The notes: a model not told the origin generated them from the letters alone. 64,000 nt of DNA from Bacteroidota bacterium (GCA_021811615.1 JAJZNW010000041.1:1-64000), one strand, 5' to 3'; shown: positions 8,204-17,566, counted from the first letter of the stretch. A program made the numbers and translations.

Positions 8204-10105
8204 GTGAAAAAGCTTCCCGCGTACCTTTTGGTCCTTTTTACCATTGCAGCCGTTAGTCCGCTTTCGGGTCATGCCGGGACAAGTCTTGTCAAAGGGACTG
8301 TCTCCGCGTCCGGGATGCCCGTCCGCTATGCATTAGTTACCTTCTACGACAGCTATAATTTCTCGATTCAATACAGCGCCGTGACCGACTCAATGGGCTC
8401 TTATTCTCTTGACCCGATCACCGCGCTAAAACAAGAGATTCGGCTCCCTGAAAAGTTCAAGCTGGACCAGAACTATCCAAACCCGTTTTCATCGTCGACC
8501 GCCATCTCCTATGACCTTGACAAGCAGTCCGATGTCAAGGTATCGATTTATGATGTTCTCGGGAGAGAGGTAAAAACTTTCAACGTCGGTTACCAGTCCG
8601 CGGGGTCTCATGGCATAACTTGGAACGGCAGGAACCAGTTCGGGAAATTAGTCGCGCCGGGAGTCTATTTTTACAGGCTCCAGGCCGACGGTCAAGCCCG
8701 GAGCAGGAAAATGGTACTGGGGATGGGTCCAAGTGTAAGTTCAATAATGCTTCCCGGATCGTTCTCTTCGGAAGCGGCGATGACGCCTGACGCGATTCAT
8801 GGCGTTCCCATGAGGTCCCTCTCCGGCGCTGAGACATTCGTCGTGTCTATCTCGAACACGGACAGCACTTCGCCGGCGATCGTCCCGAAGCAAATCGGAA
8901 ACGTCATGATCCGGAGCGACACCACCCTCGACTTCACAGTGAATCTTCCGCAAGCTAAGGTATACCTCGACAGCACTTTCCAAACCATAAGAGGTTTCGG
9001 AGGCGCAAATGTCCTGATTTTCGGCCGGCCAGACATGACTCCCGCAGAGGTACAGACGGCTTTCGGGAGCGGCAACGGCCAGGTCGGAATGACTATCATG
9101 CGGATCTCGATCCCGCCGGACTCGACTCAGTTCAGCGCATACTCGCGCTCGGCTCTTGCTGCTCAGAATCTCGGAGCCACAATTATCGCGACACCATGGA
9201 CGCCCCCGGCGTGGATGAAAAGCAACAATAACCAGGTTGGAGGGATGCTTCTCCCGGCGAATTATCCGGCGTATGCTTCCTATCTGAAGTCATTCTCCGA
9301 TACCTTGACTGCTCATGGCGTGACGCTCAACGCGATCTCAGTACAGAATGAACCGGACTTCAACGCATCCTATCAATCCTGCTTCTGGAATGCGACCCAG
9401 TTTCTGAATTTTATGAAGAACAATGCGCCATTCATAGGCGTACCGGTGTTCATGCCGGAGTCTGAGAATTTCAGGCATCAACTGTCGGACTCGACTCTGA
9501 ACGATACTGCTGCTGCGTCACATGTCGCTTTCATCGGAGGACACATTTATGGCGTGGTGCCTTCAAGCTATCCTCTCGCGCTTCAGAAAGGCAAAGAGCT
9601 CTGGATGACCGAATACTTGATAAACAGCGGCGGCTCCACGGTAACCGATGTCGACACTGGCTGGACCGGCGCCGCGCAGACAGCAAAGAGTATCAACGAT
9701 TGTATGGCCAGCAACATGAGCGCCTACGTGTGGTGGTACATCGTGAGGTATTATAGTCCGCTTGATGAAAACGGCAACGTCACGAAGAAGGGCTACGTCA
9801 TGTCGCAGTTCGCGAGATTCGTGCGCCCGGGGTTCCAGCGGGTGGGTGCCACATTGAATCCGCTGCCGAACGTGTATGTGACCGCCTATAAGGAGGGACA
9901 AAGCGTCGTCATAGTCGCGCTGAATTTGAATTCCAATCCGGTGACCATGCCGTTCGTGCTGCAAGGTGGAACTGAGACTGCGTTCATCCCGTTCGTCACT
10001 TCGCCCACAAAAAACTGCGTTCAGGGGATGGGTGCCAGCGTGGCGAATGGAAGCTTCCTGTTCACCCTCGATCCGTCGAGCGTGACAACGTTCGTCTCAA
10101 ATTGA
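8204..10105 (+). CDS. GH30 glucuronoxylanase-like enzyme with internal FlgD/T9SS-like domain
   Basis: A 633-aa secreted protein (signal peptide about 1-24). Residues 25-72 look like a carboxypeptidase-regulatory-like beta-sandwich. Residues about 85-175 (LDQNYPNPFSSST ... VLGREVKTF ... GVYFYRLQA) match the fold normally found as a C-terminal T9SS sorting domain, but here it precedes the enzyme. The GH30 domain starts near 245. Its acid/base Glu383 is in VQNEPD and its nucleophile Glu470 in WMTEY. FARFVRPGF and a C-terminal SSVTTFVSN strand complete the beta-sandwich typical of GH30 subfamily 8, whose members cut xylan next to methylglucuronate branches. The segment WWYIVRYYSP has Val where XynC-type enzymes usually have an extra Arg, so uronate dependence is uncertain. 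It starts 28 bp after the GH10 gene. Confidence 0.87.
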   Translation: MKKLPAYLLVLFTIAAVSPLSGHAGTSLVKGTVSASGMPVRYALVTFYDSYNFSIQYSAVTDSMGSYSLDPITALKQEIRLPEKFKLDQNYPNPFSSSTAISYDLDKQSDVKVSIYDVLGREVKTFNVGYQSAGSHGITWNGRNQFGKLVAPGVYFYRLQADGQARSRKMVLGMGPSVSSIMLPGSFSSEAAMTPDAIHGVPMRSLSGAETFVVSISNTDSTSPAIVPKQIGNVMIRSDTTLDFTVNLPQAKVYLDSTFQTIRGFGGANVLIFGRPDMTPAEVQTAFGSGNGQVGMTIMRISIPPDSTQFSAYSRSALAAQNLGATIIATPWTPPAWMKSNNNQVGGMLLPANYPAYASYLKSFSDTLTAHGVTLNAISVQNEPDFNASYQSCFWNATQFLNFMKNNAPFIGVPVFMPESENFRHQLSDSTLNDTAAASHVAFIGGHIYGVVPSSYPLALQKGKELWMTEYLINSGGSTVTDVDTGWTGAAQTAKSINDCMASNMSAYVWWYIVRYYSPLDENGNVTKKGYVMSQFARFVRPGFQRVGATLNPLPNVYVTAYKEGQSVVIVALNLNSNPVTMPFVLQGGTETAFIPFVTSPTKNCVQGMGASVANGSFLFTLDPSSVTTFVSN

Positions 10106-10125
10106 TATTCAACTAACAAGACGAG

Positions 10126-11478
10126 GTGGCTGTGTACGATTCACATAACTGCAATTGCAGGCGGCTGTGGCTTGTGATTGCCTCTTTGTTGTTCCTGAGT
10201 GTCGAATGCATTTCGCAAACAGTGAACGACACTTATGAAATCGCTCCCTGGCAGGGATTCCGCTCGGCGGCGATAAGCTACACTTTCGACGACAACTGCC
10301 CTAACCAGCTCGGGATTGCTGTTCCGATGTTCGACCAGTTCGGGTACAAGCTTACGCTTTTTACCGTTACCAGCCCGACCTGGGGATGGAAGGCAGACTG
10401 GAGCGGACTGCAGAAGGCCGCTTCCGAAGGACATGAGATTGCCAGCCATACGGTTACGCATGCGAATTTCAGTACGCTCGCCGACTCGGCGCAGAAGACA
10501 GAGCTTGAGTCATCACAGGATACGATCAACGTGCACATTGCGGGACAGAGGTGCATTACCATCGCTTATCCGTACTGCGCCACCGGCAACAGCGCCATGG
10601 TGGCTAACTACTACTTAGCCGCGCGCGGCTGCTCGGGGCAGGTGGTAAGCAAGACGCCCGCGGACTTCATGAACATCAGCTCGTTTGTCTGCGGCAACCA
10701 GGGATTGAATACGTCGACCGCAATGGAGTCCAAGGCCGACGAAGCGGCATCTGTGAATGGATGGTGCGTATACCTGATGCACGGCATCAACGGCACGGAA
10801 CCCGGCGCGTACTCTCCAATTTCACAAGATACAATTCTTGCGACTCTCCAGTATATGAAGAACAACCCGCAAAAGTTCTGGGTGGCTCCGTTCGGCACTG
10901 TCACGAAATACATCAGGGAAAGAAATTCAGCCTCAGTCTCGGAAAGTTCCAGCAGCGCAGACAGCGTAGTGGTACAGGTAACGGACAAACTCGGCAGTGG
11001 TTATTTCGATGTGCCCCTAACGATTCGCCGTCCGCTTCCCGAAAAATGGGATTCCATCTTGGTACTTCAAAACGGTGGCACAATGTCCTCATGGATTTCC
11101 GGGACCGATACGGCAAGGTACGCGGTGTTCGAGGCGGTTCCGAACGGAGGAAATGTTACGATCGTCGGGAAGACGAGAGTCCAGGTCGGAGTGAGAAGTT
11201 TACCTAATGTCCCTTCGACGTTCGCACTCTATCAGAATTATCCGAATCCTTTCAATCCGACCACCCGTATCGGATTTCGAATTGCGGATGTCGGATTTGT
11301 CTCGCTGAAGGTTTACGACACGCTCGGCAGGGAGGTGGCAACGCTTGTAAACAGGAGAGAAAACCCGGGATACCATACCGTGTCCTTCAATGCCGCCGGT
11401 CTGTCGAGCGGCGTGTACTTCTACGCGATTCAGGCAGGGAGTTTCAACATCAGCAGGAGGATGGTTTTGATCAAGTGA
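10126..11478 (+). CDS. CE4-type polysaccharide deacetylase with T9SS sorting domain
   Basis: A NodB-fold deacetylase of 450 aa, probably acting on acetylated xylan given its neighbours, although chitin-type substrates are possible. Motif 1 is TFDDN (Asp55/Asp56) and motif 2 is SHTVTH (His108/His112), the metal-binding residues of the family. A beta-sandwich stretch (about 270-355) links to a C-terminal T9SS type A domain from about 368 (NYPNPFNPTT ... TLGREVATL ... GVYFYAIQ). A signal peptide spans about 8-28. The start is GTG: either 10126 or 10132, the latter better spaced from the GAGG at 10123-10126. It lies 20 bp after the GH30 gene, in the same transcription direction. Confidence 0.85.
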   Translation: MAVYDSHNCNCRRLWLVIASLLFLSVECISQTVNDTYEIAPWQGFRSAAISYTFDDNCPNQLGIAVPMFDQFGYKLTLFTVTSPTWGWKADWSGLQKAASEGHEIASHTVTHANFSTLADSAQKTELESSQDTINVHIAGQRCITIAYPYCATGNSAMVANYYLAARGCSGQVVSKTPADFMNISSFVCGNQGLNTSTAMESKADEAASVNGWCVYLMHGINGTEPGAYSPISQDTILATLQYMKNNPQKFWVAPFGTVTKYIRERNSASVSESSSSADSVVVQVTDKLGSGYFDVPLTIRRPLPEKWDSILVLQNGGTMSSWISGTDTARYAVFEAVPNGGNVTIVGKTRVQVGVRSLPNVPSTFALYQNYPNPFNPTTRIGFRIADVGFVSLKVYDTLGREVATLVNRRENPGYHTVSFNAAGLSSGVYFYAIQAGSFNISRRMVLIK

Positions 11479-11598
11479 CCACAATTCTGACCGCCGGTGC
11501 CGCCTGTTGGATCTTTGGAGATTGTACCGGACAGTCATCGCGCTCCACACGGGGTCGCATTCATGGCGGTCGTTCTTAAAAAACACAGGAGGCAAAAA

Positions 11599-13995
11599 AT
11601 GTTCAGGTTGACAAAGCAGTATTTGGGTGCCATGGTTGTTCTGACGGTCATGGCACTTCTGACGAGTGCGTCATCGATCAGGGCGCAGTCTGTGATGAAC
11701 GGAGGCTTCGAAAGCTCCAACACCGGGATTGTAGACACCACTGAAATCAAAGGATGGTTGATCCTGGTTGCGTCCGGCATAACTCCACCGCCTGTTTACG
11801 AGATAGTGAGCGACACGGTCGAGTCCGGCAGTCGTGCTATCAAGGTTACGCTGCACGGCCTGGGAAGCAATCAATGGGACATCCAGCTGGTTTCGGACAG
11901 CATTAAGGTTACGCCCGGGACAACCTACAATTTCTCAATCTGGGCGAAATCACAGAAAGCGGGCGCGACTGTAAATTTCACGGTTGGAAACTATTCTTAT
12001 TCCGAATATAAGGCGATACGTCCGGCTACTCTCGGAACTCAATGGCAGCAGTTTACAATGCAGTTCACGGTGAATGACACCAACAGGGTGATCAGGGCAC
12101 CTATCCATTTCTATTCGGCGGCAGATACAGGAAACTCCATTTACATAGACAATCTCAGGATAGTCGATGCCAGTGCAGGTAAGAAGCCTGTAATTGTGCA
12201 GGCGGAATCCGGCGTTCTCGGAACCAACTATGCGGTTCTCCAGGACGGCTCCACTACTTACATTTCTCCGAATGCCACTTATACCGGTCTTGCCAGCCCA
12301 GGCGATACCAGTCGGATGGCGACTTATCAGATCACGTTTCCCGATTCGGGGTACTATGATCTGTTTGCACGGCTGCGTGTCGGTTCCGGCACTTTCGATG
12401 ATGACAGCTACTTCTTCGGAAACGGATTCGGCGTGAAGAATGATACCGCTGGTGCAGACTGGGTCTTCATAAACGGCCTTGCAAGTGCAGGATTCTCGGA
12501 TTCCTCAGCATTAGTAAGGGATCCTGGAACGCTCGGTTCCGGAACGTGGAAATGGGTGAATGTCACGAGGAACAGTTATCAGGGTGAATCTTCCGATAGT
12601 TTCTATGTCGATCCCGACAGTCTCACGAGGACATTCCAGATCGGCAGCCGCGAAGATGGGTTGGATATCGACAAATTTGCTTTCGGGAAATCCTATCTTT
12701 ACTTCACCGTGAGAAACCTCGACAGCGTGCAGGCAGGATCGGCGACCCCGCCTTCCGTCGATACCGGCACGGTCTGGAACGGACCGGCACTTGCCGCAGG
12801 CAAAGCGAAGTTCCTCGGGAGTGCTTACCTTCCGAACCAGGAAGCCAATTTCCTGAATTACTGGAATCAGGTCACGCCGGAAAATGCCGGCAAATTCGGT
12901 TCGGTAGGTGTCTCCGCCGATTCGTCTCAATGGAATTGGACCGGCCTCGACGCGTCATATAATTTCGCGATCGACAACAAACTCCCGTTTAAAGAGCACT
13001 GCCTGGTCTGGGGAAATCAGCAGCCCGCGTGGATCACAGGCTCGGGACTCGATTCGGCGCAGCAACGCGCAGCTATCGAACAGTGGATCAGGATGGTGGG
13101 CCAGCGTTACCCGAAGATCGACATGGTGGATGTGGTGAATGAGCCGCTCCCCGGACACGCACCGGCTCCATATGCTCCGGCCCTCGGAGGTGCAGGTGCG
13201 ACAGGATGGGACTGGGTTATCTGGGCCTTCCAGAAGGCAAGAGAGTATATGCCGAATGCAAAACTTATTTTGAACGATTACAACATCCTTAACAGCAACA
13301 CCAACACGACCGCACTCCTGCAGATTGTCAACCTGCTCAAAGATCGCAACCTTATAGACGGCATTGGAATTCAGGGACATCGCTTCGAGCTCGAAAGCGC
13401 CGATACTGCCATGATCAGAAGCAATCTGGACAGACTGTGGGCAACAGGGATCCCGATATACATTTCCGAGTTCGACCTTGGGAACCCCGGCAACTCCGGG
13501 ACTCCGGACGATAATCAACAATTGAATCTTTATAAGAAGGTCTTTCCGATGTTGTGGCAGCATCGCGGGGTAAAAGGGATTACGGTGTGGGGGTACAAGG
13601 AGGGTCTCGTCTGGCAGACATCCACTTACCTGGAGAGGTCCGATGGAAGCGTGAGGCCCGCTTTGCTTTGGATGGCCGACTATATCAAGAACAACCCGCT
13701 GGGTGTTCAGCAGGTTGCCGCGAATCTGCCGACAGCTTTTCAGCTCGATCAGAATTATCCCAATCCGTTCAATCCGACCACGACCATCAGGTATCAGCTT
13801 CCGAAGGTCAGCCGTGTGGTATTGAAAGTCTACGACGTCATCGGAAGAGAAGTCGCGACTCTGGTGAACGAAAAGCAGAACCCCGGCTACCATGAGGCGA
13901 CGTTCAACGCAAGCAAGCTCTCGAGCGGAGTCTATTTCTACAGGATTACTGCCGGGACATTCAACGCATCTAAGAAACTCGTCCTTGTTAAATAG
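11599..13995 (+). CDS. Multidomain GH10 xylanase (CBM4/9-like, second CBM, GH10, T9SS)
   Basis: A 798-aa modular xylanase. The order is: signal peptide (about 1-30), a CBM4/9-like sandwich beginning VMNGGFES (about 33-190), a second carbohydrate-binding-like module starting VIVQAESG (about 196-375), GH10 domain (about 395-705) and T9SS type A domain (about 713-798). The GH10 acid/base is Glu515 (VVNEPL) and the nucleophile Glu624 (YISEFDL). ATG 11599 is chosen because AGGAGG lies 7 nt upstream and a signal peptide follows; a frame extension to 11497 has no ribosome site. It is closely related to the GH10 at 6.6 kb (shared WNQVTP, KEHCLVWG/KDHNLIWG, GIGIQGH), suggesting duplication with gain of binding modules. 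Confidence 0.93.
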   Translation: MFRLTKQYLGAMVVLTVMALLTSASSIRAQSVMNGGFESSNTGIVDTTEIKGWLILVASGITPPPVYEIVSDTVESGSRAIKVTLHGLGSNQWDIQLVSDSIKVTPGTTYNFSIWAKSQKAGATVNFTVGNYSYSEYKAIRPATLGTQWQQFTMQFTVNDTNRVIRAPIHFYSAADTGNSIYIDNLRIVDASAGKKPVIVQAESGVLGTNYAVLQDGSTTYISPNATYTGLASPGDTSRMATYQITFPDSGYYDLFARLRVGSGTFDDDSYFFGNGFGVKNDTAGADWVFINGLASAGFSDSSALVRDPGTLGSGTWKWVNVTRNSYQGESSDSFYVDPDSLTRTFQIGSREDGLDIDKFAFGKSYLYFTVRNLDSVQAGSATPPSVDTGTVWNGPALAAGKAKFLGSAYLPNQEANFLNYWNQVTPENAGKFGSVGVSADSSQWNWTGLDASYNFAIDNKLPFKEHCLVWGNQQPAWITGSGLDSAQQRAAIEQWIRMVGQRYPKIDMVDVVNEPLPGHAPAPYAPALGGAGATGWDWVIWAFQKAREYMPNAKLILNDYNILNSNTNTTALLQIVNLLKDRNLIDGIGIQGHRFELESADTAMIRSNLDRLWATGIPIYISEFDLGNPGNSGTPDDNQQLNLYKKVFPMLWQHRGVKGITVWGYKEGLVWQTSTYLERSDGSVRPALLWMADYIKNNPLGVQQVAANLPTAFQLDQNYPNPFNPTTTIRYQLPKVSRVVLKVYDVIGREVATLVNEKQNPGYHEATFNASKLSSGVYFYRITAGTFNASKKLVLVK

Positions 13996-14051
13996 TATCA
14001 AATGATACCAGGCGAAGGACAATTAAGATATTGAACAGTCTTCCGATGGGC

Positions 14052-14082
14052 CCGGGCGGTATTCCTGCGGGATACCGCCCGG
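14052..14082 (+). terminator. Hairpin after the GH10 gene (possible terminator or palindrome)
   Basis: An 11-bp perfect stem, CCGGGCGGTAT with ATACCGCCCGG, has a 9-nt loop and lies 57 bp after the xylanase stop. A TTTT tract follows only about 15 nt later, so termination strength is doubtful. It could end the transcript of the upstream xylanase genes. Confidence 0.45.
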
Positions 14083-14169
14083 CTCCCGATATTGCCTTTT
14101 CGTCCGAATGATTAGAATGGAGCTAGTGAGCGCTTCCAGTGAGTCAATCGTCGATAAGGAGTGTGTCAT

Positions 14170-15414
14170 ATGAAAAGGGGCTTTCAATTCACCTGGCGAT
14201 TTCTGCGTGTCATCGGATCGGTCTCCATACTTCTGATAGCGGGTTGTACAAAGAAAGGGTCGGTTACCGGACCGCCGACGGGAACAGGTTCTGCTGCGGT
14301 TTACCTGGACAGTACGCAGCAGATTATCAGGGGATTCGGTGCGGCCAATATCGTCGGCTGGCGGCCCGACATGACTCCAGCTCAAATTCAGACAGCCTTC
14401 GGCACCGGACCAGGACAGCTGGGGTTCACGATCATGCGACTGCGTATCCCGCCAGATTCTATGGAGTTTGCCGTCAATGTTCCCTCCGCAAAATCGGCTT
14501 ACTCGATGGGGGTTACAATCATAGCGACTCCATGGACACCTCCGGCGTGGATGAAGAGCAATGGGAGCCTTATAGGCGGCACGCTCAACACAAATGAGTA
14601 TGCGGCTTATGCCGCTCACCTGAAGTCATTTGCAGACACCATGTCCGCAAATGGGGCTCCGATCTATGCGGTATCAGTTCAAAACGAACCCGATGCCAAC
14701 GTCGGCTATGAATCGTGCTTCTGGAATGCAGCGCAGTTTCTCACTTTCATGAAGAACAACGCTGCCTCCGTCGGAGTCCCTGTCTTCATGCCGGAATCGA
14801 TGAACTTTAACCATTCCCTGTCCGATGCGGCGCTGAGCGACGCGGGAGCCGCTGCAAATATCGCTTTTGTCGGCGGGCACCTTTACGGCACTAGTCCTTC
14901 GAAGTATCCGCTTGCCGCCGCCGTGGGGAAGGAAGTCTGGATGACGGAGTATCTTGACCTCGACACGACATGGGCAGCGAACCTTGAAACTGCCAGGAGC
15001 ATCAATGACTGCATGCTATCTCAAATGAGCGCATATGTTTGGTGGTACATTGTACGCTACTATGGCCCTATCGGCGAGAACGACGCCGTCACGAAGAGAG
15101 GATATGTCATGTCCCAGTATGCAAGGTTCGTCAGGCCGGGATTCTATCGTGTCTCTGCCACGGCGAATCCTCAGGCGAATGTCTTTCTGACAGCGTACAA
15201 GAATGGCCCGAAGGTAGTTATCGTCGCGTTGAACACCGGCGCATCGCCGGTCGACCAGAAATTTTACATACCGAATTCAACAATCGTTTCATTTGAAACT
15301 TACGCGACCTCGGCCGGCAAAAACTGTTTACAGGGAAGCGGCGTCACGGTTTCCGGCGGAACCTTCACGGCGACGCTGGATCCGTCGAGCGTGACGACGC
15401 TCGTGTCGAACTAG
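14170..15414 (+). CDS. GH30 glucuronoxylanase-like lipoprotein
   Basis: A 414-aa GH30 protein with a lipoprotein signal (SILLIAGC, Cys about 26), so it is likely anchored in a membrane rather than exported by T9SS. The acid/base Glu173 is in VQNEPD and the nucleophile Glu260 in WMTEY. The remaining catalytic core (WTPPAWMKSN, YVWWYIVRYYGP, RFVRPGF, C-terminal SSVTTLVSN) parallels the GH30 gene at 8.2 kb, minus its N-terminal modules. The start is ATG 14170 with AAGGAG at 14156-14161; a GTG at 14161 overlaps that site and is less likely. The pair of GH30 enzymes, one with a FlgD-like domain and one a lipoprotein, implies action at two cell compartments on the same xylan. Confidence 0.88.
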   Translation: MKRGFQFTWRFLRVIGSVSILLIAGCTKKGSVTGPPTGTGSAAVYLDSTQQIIRGFGAANIVGWRPDMTPAQIQTAFGTGPGQLGFTIMRLRIPPDSMEFAVNVPSAKSAYSMGVTIIATPWTPPAWMKSNGSLIGGTLNTNEYAAYAAHLKSFADTMSANGAPIYAVSVQNEPDANVGYESCFWNAAQFLTFMKNNAASVGVPVFMPESMNFNHSLSDAALSDAGAAANIAFVGGHLYGTSPSKYPLAAAVGKEVWMTEYLDLDTTWAANLETARSINDCMLSQMSAYVWWYIVRYYGPIGENDAVTKRGYVMSQYARFVRPGFYRVSATANPQANVFLTAYKNGPKVVIVALNTGASPVDQKFYIPNSTIVSFETYATSAGKNCLQGSGVTVSGGTFTATLDPSSVTTLVSN

Positions 15415-15420
15415 GAACGC

Positions 15421-15543
15421 GGCCGAAAAGCCTCTATTTTACCACCAAGTCACTAAGGCACGAAGAAAAATATTTTGAATGCGCTCCGTTTTTATGTTCC
15501 TTTTTGTGTCTTCGTGCCTTGGTGGTACTTTTCGGCTGGGCCT
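15421..15543. repeat. Imperfect palindromic element with ACCACCAAG...GCACGAAG arms
   Basis: Left arm parts GCCGAAAAG (15422-15430), ACCACCAAG (15441-15449) and GCACGAAG (15458-15465) reappear reverse-complemented and in order on the right as CTTCGTGC, CTTGGTGGT and CTTTTCGGC (15510-15537). The left arm has an 8-bp insertion relative to the right. The centre is AT-rich. The element fills the gap between the GH30 lipoprotein and the beta-helix gene and codes for nothing. It resembles a miniature inverted-repeat element and could also act as a two-way transcription end. Confidence 0.65.
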
Positions 15544-15591
15544 CCAGGATGATGGTATTTGTCAAGTCTTAATAAACTCAGGGCATAACCG

Positions 15592-17448
15592 ATGAATAGA
15601 ATTCTTCACTCTTTAGCATTACTGGCTATCTTCTGTGCTTTCTCCGGCCTCAGCTCGACAGTCGCTCAGCCGTCGGGGGGACCTTACGGGCCGGTAGCTC
15701 AGAGCTACCGATTTCCGGAAGTGGCCGGCACAATTTTCTACGTTTCGATCGACGGCGACTCGAATCGATCGGGTGAGTCACTAAATAAGCCGACGACGCT
15801 TGAAGCTGCCGTTCAAAGAGCCAAGACTGGCGATGCGATTGTCATGCGTGGCGGGATTTACCGGACGGGCAATCTTCTGTTGAACCAGGGAATCACGATT
15901 CAGCCATACGGCGATGAGAATCCGGTTCTGAAGGGAACATACATCGCCTCCAAATGGAAGAATCTCGGAAATGGTCTGTGGATTACGAAGTGGACACACC
16001 TCTTCCAGCAGAAGCCGGCAGACTGGTGGCAGCGCACCGTGTTCGGAAAGCAGACTCCGCTGTGCCGCTTCAACAATGACATGGTGTTTATCGACGGCAG
16101 GTTCCTTCAGTCCGTGACCTGGGAAGGCGAAGTGGATAGTAATTCATATTATATCGATTACGACGACAGCCTTGTATATATCGGAACCGATCCGGCAAAT
16201 CGCGTTGTGGAAATAACCGCATTCGACGCGGCACTGATCAGAACGACCGGAGAGTGCCACGGTAAGAAATCGGATCGCAGAGGTTATGTGATCCGCGGGA
16301 TTACATTCACTCAGTATGCTTACCGTGCTCTCGAAGTGGAAGGAACCGAGCCTGAGGGCGTTCTCGATGAGTCGAAGTTCGGGAAGGATGTTGTCGGCAC
16401 TACTCTCGACAATTGCACGGTCTCATTCTGCTCCAGGGTCGCAGGGTACTTTCGCGGGGACAGCCTCACGATACGCCATTGCAAAATCAGCGACACAAGC
16501 ACGGAAGGGATCTATGTAATTGCTTCGAACGACGTGTTGCTTGAAGACAACATCTTCATGCGGAACAATATCGAGAATATAGCGGGTTACTACCCGGCTG
16601 CAGTGAAAGTATTCAATCAAAGTCACCGCGTTATTTGCCGGGATAATCTCGTCACTGACCTGCCCAACTCCAACGGTGTGTGGTACGATGTCGGCGAGGT
16701 AGACGGCGTATTTGTGGACAACTGGATCCGGAACGTCGGGCACGTAACGGAGTCGACTCCTACGGACCAACTATGGCCGAGCGACAACGGCTTCTTCTTT
16801 GAAATATCCAAAGGGGTCGTCGTTGCCGGAAATGTTTTCGTAAATTGCGATCACGGCATGATGATACTGAACAGCTCCGGCGCGAAAATATATAACAACA
16901 CATTTGTCAATAGCACCGCCTGTATTGGGCGAAACGCCCGGACGGCTGCCGGCGACCGCTTCGGCTGGCATCCGACGACAGGCCCGGATGTCGACAAGCG
17001 AGACGGACACGTGTTCGTCGGCAACCTCATGGTCGGAGGCGGCGATTTCACAAGACCGCTCCTCTTCGTTTGGCAGCCGGCGTCGCTTTGTGATCAGCTG
17101 AACAGGCCACAACTTTCTCGACTCGATTATAATATATATGTCCGTGGGGTGGAGAAGAGTGCGTATCCACTCATCCTATGGAGTCCCGCAGCGAACGAGA
17201 GGCGCCAGGCCGGGATAGATTCCCCGGGTGACCTGAAGGCGATTCTTCCCGGCTTTGAAGCCAACAGCCTTTCTTTCTCCCATTATGTTGGACAGCTCTT
17301 TAAGAGCCCGGAGCTGTGTGATTACCGGCTATTGTCTGCATTTCCAGGTTCCAGCCTTATTATGAGACTCCCTGAGGAAATCGGGCGGTATCTCGATCTG
17401 TCGGGTAGACTTGACGTACATCCGGGAGCGTATCCGGCGGTGCGCTGA
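15592..17448 (+). CDS. Secreted right-handed parallel beta-helix protein
   Basis: A 618-aa protein with a signal peptide (about 1-25) and a polysaccharide-lyase-like beta-helix. The N-terminus (TIFYVSIDGDSNRSG ... AVQRAKTGDAIVMRGGIYR) is the DUF1565/pectate-lyase-like entry motif. It is followed by repeated short strands with Asn and Ile ladders such as VLLEDNIFMRNNIEN and AKIYNNTFVNS (about 250-470). No T9SS domain is visible. Helices of this type occur in lyases, epimerases and esterases; I cannot name catalytic residues. Its position at the end of the xylan enzyme set suggests a polysaccharide substrate, but that is inference only. Confidence 0.75.
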   Translation: MNRILHSLALLAIFCAFSGLSSTVAQPSGGPYGPVAQSYRFPEVAGTIFYVSIDGDSNRSGESLNKPTTLEAAVQRAKTGDAIVMRGGIYRTGNLLLNQGITIQPYGDENPVLKGTYIASKWKNLGNGLWITKWTHLFQQKPADWWQRTVFGKQTPLCRFNNDMVFIDGRFLQSVTWEGEVDSNSYYIDYDDSLVYIGTDPANRVVEITAFDAALIRTTGECHGKKSDRRGYVIRGITFTQYAYRALEVEGTEPEGVLDESKFGKDVVGTTLDNCTVSFCSRVAGYFRGDSLTIRHCKISDTSTEGIYVIASNDVLLEDNIFMRNNIENIAGYYPAAVKVFNQSHRVICRDNLVTDLPNSNGVWYDVGEVDGVFVDNWIRNVGHVTESTPTDQLWPSDNGFFFEISKGVVVAGNVFVNCDHGMMILNSSGAKIYNNTFVNSTACIGRNARTAAGDRFGWHPTTGPDVDKRDGHVFVGNLMVGGGDFTRPLLFVWQPASLCDQLNRPQLSRLDYNIYVRGVEKSAYPLILWSPAANERRQAGIDSPGDLKAILPGFEANSLSFSHYVGQLFKSPELCDYRLLSAFPGSSLIMRLPEEIGRYLDLSGRLDVHPGAYPAVR

Positions 17449-17478
17449 CGCCGGGAGGTAAGACAGTCGATGAACCTA

Positions 17479-17496
17479 ATCTTAACCGTTTCAAAC
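17479..17496. promoter_or_regulatory. Weak candidate LacI-type operator before the corrinoid operon
   Basis: ATCTTAA-CCGT-TTCAAAC, 71 bp before the corrinoid-protein gene, keeps the central CG and the right half-site TTCAA of the palindrome at 24532-24549 but only four of seven bases of the left half (nine of fourteen arm bases overall). It would link this operon to the same regulator. On sequence alone it is weak. Confidence 0.25.
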
Positions 17497-17566
17497 ATTA
17501 AATGCACCGATATGCAAGTTCAATCCCGTCGAATTGTTATATTTTATGTAGAAAAAGGGTTGCTGA

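Noticed and set aside
12955-14022. 355-codon open frame on the - strand opposite the second GH10
   Set aside because: Antisense to the catalytic and sorting domains of the xylanase; no recognisable fold or ribosome site.
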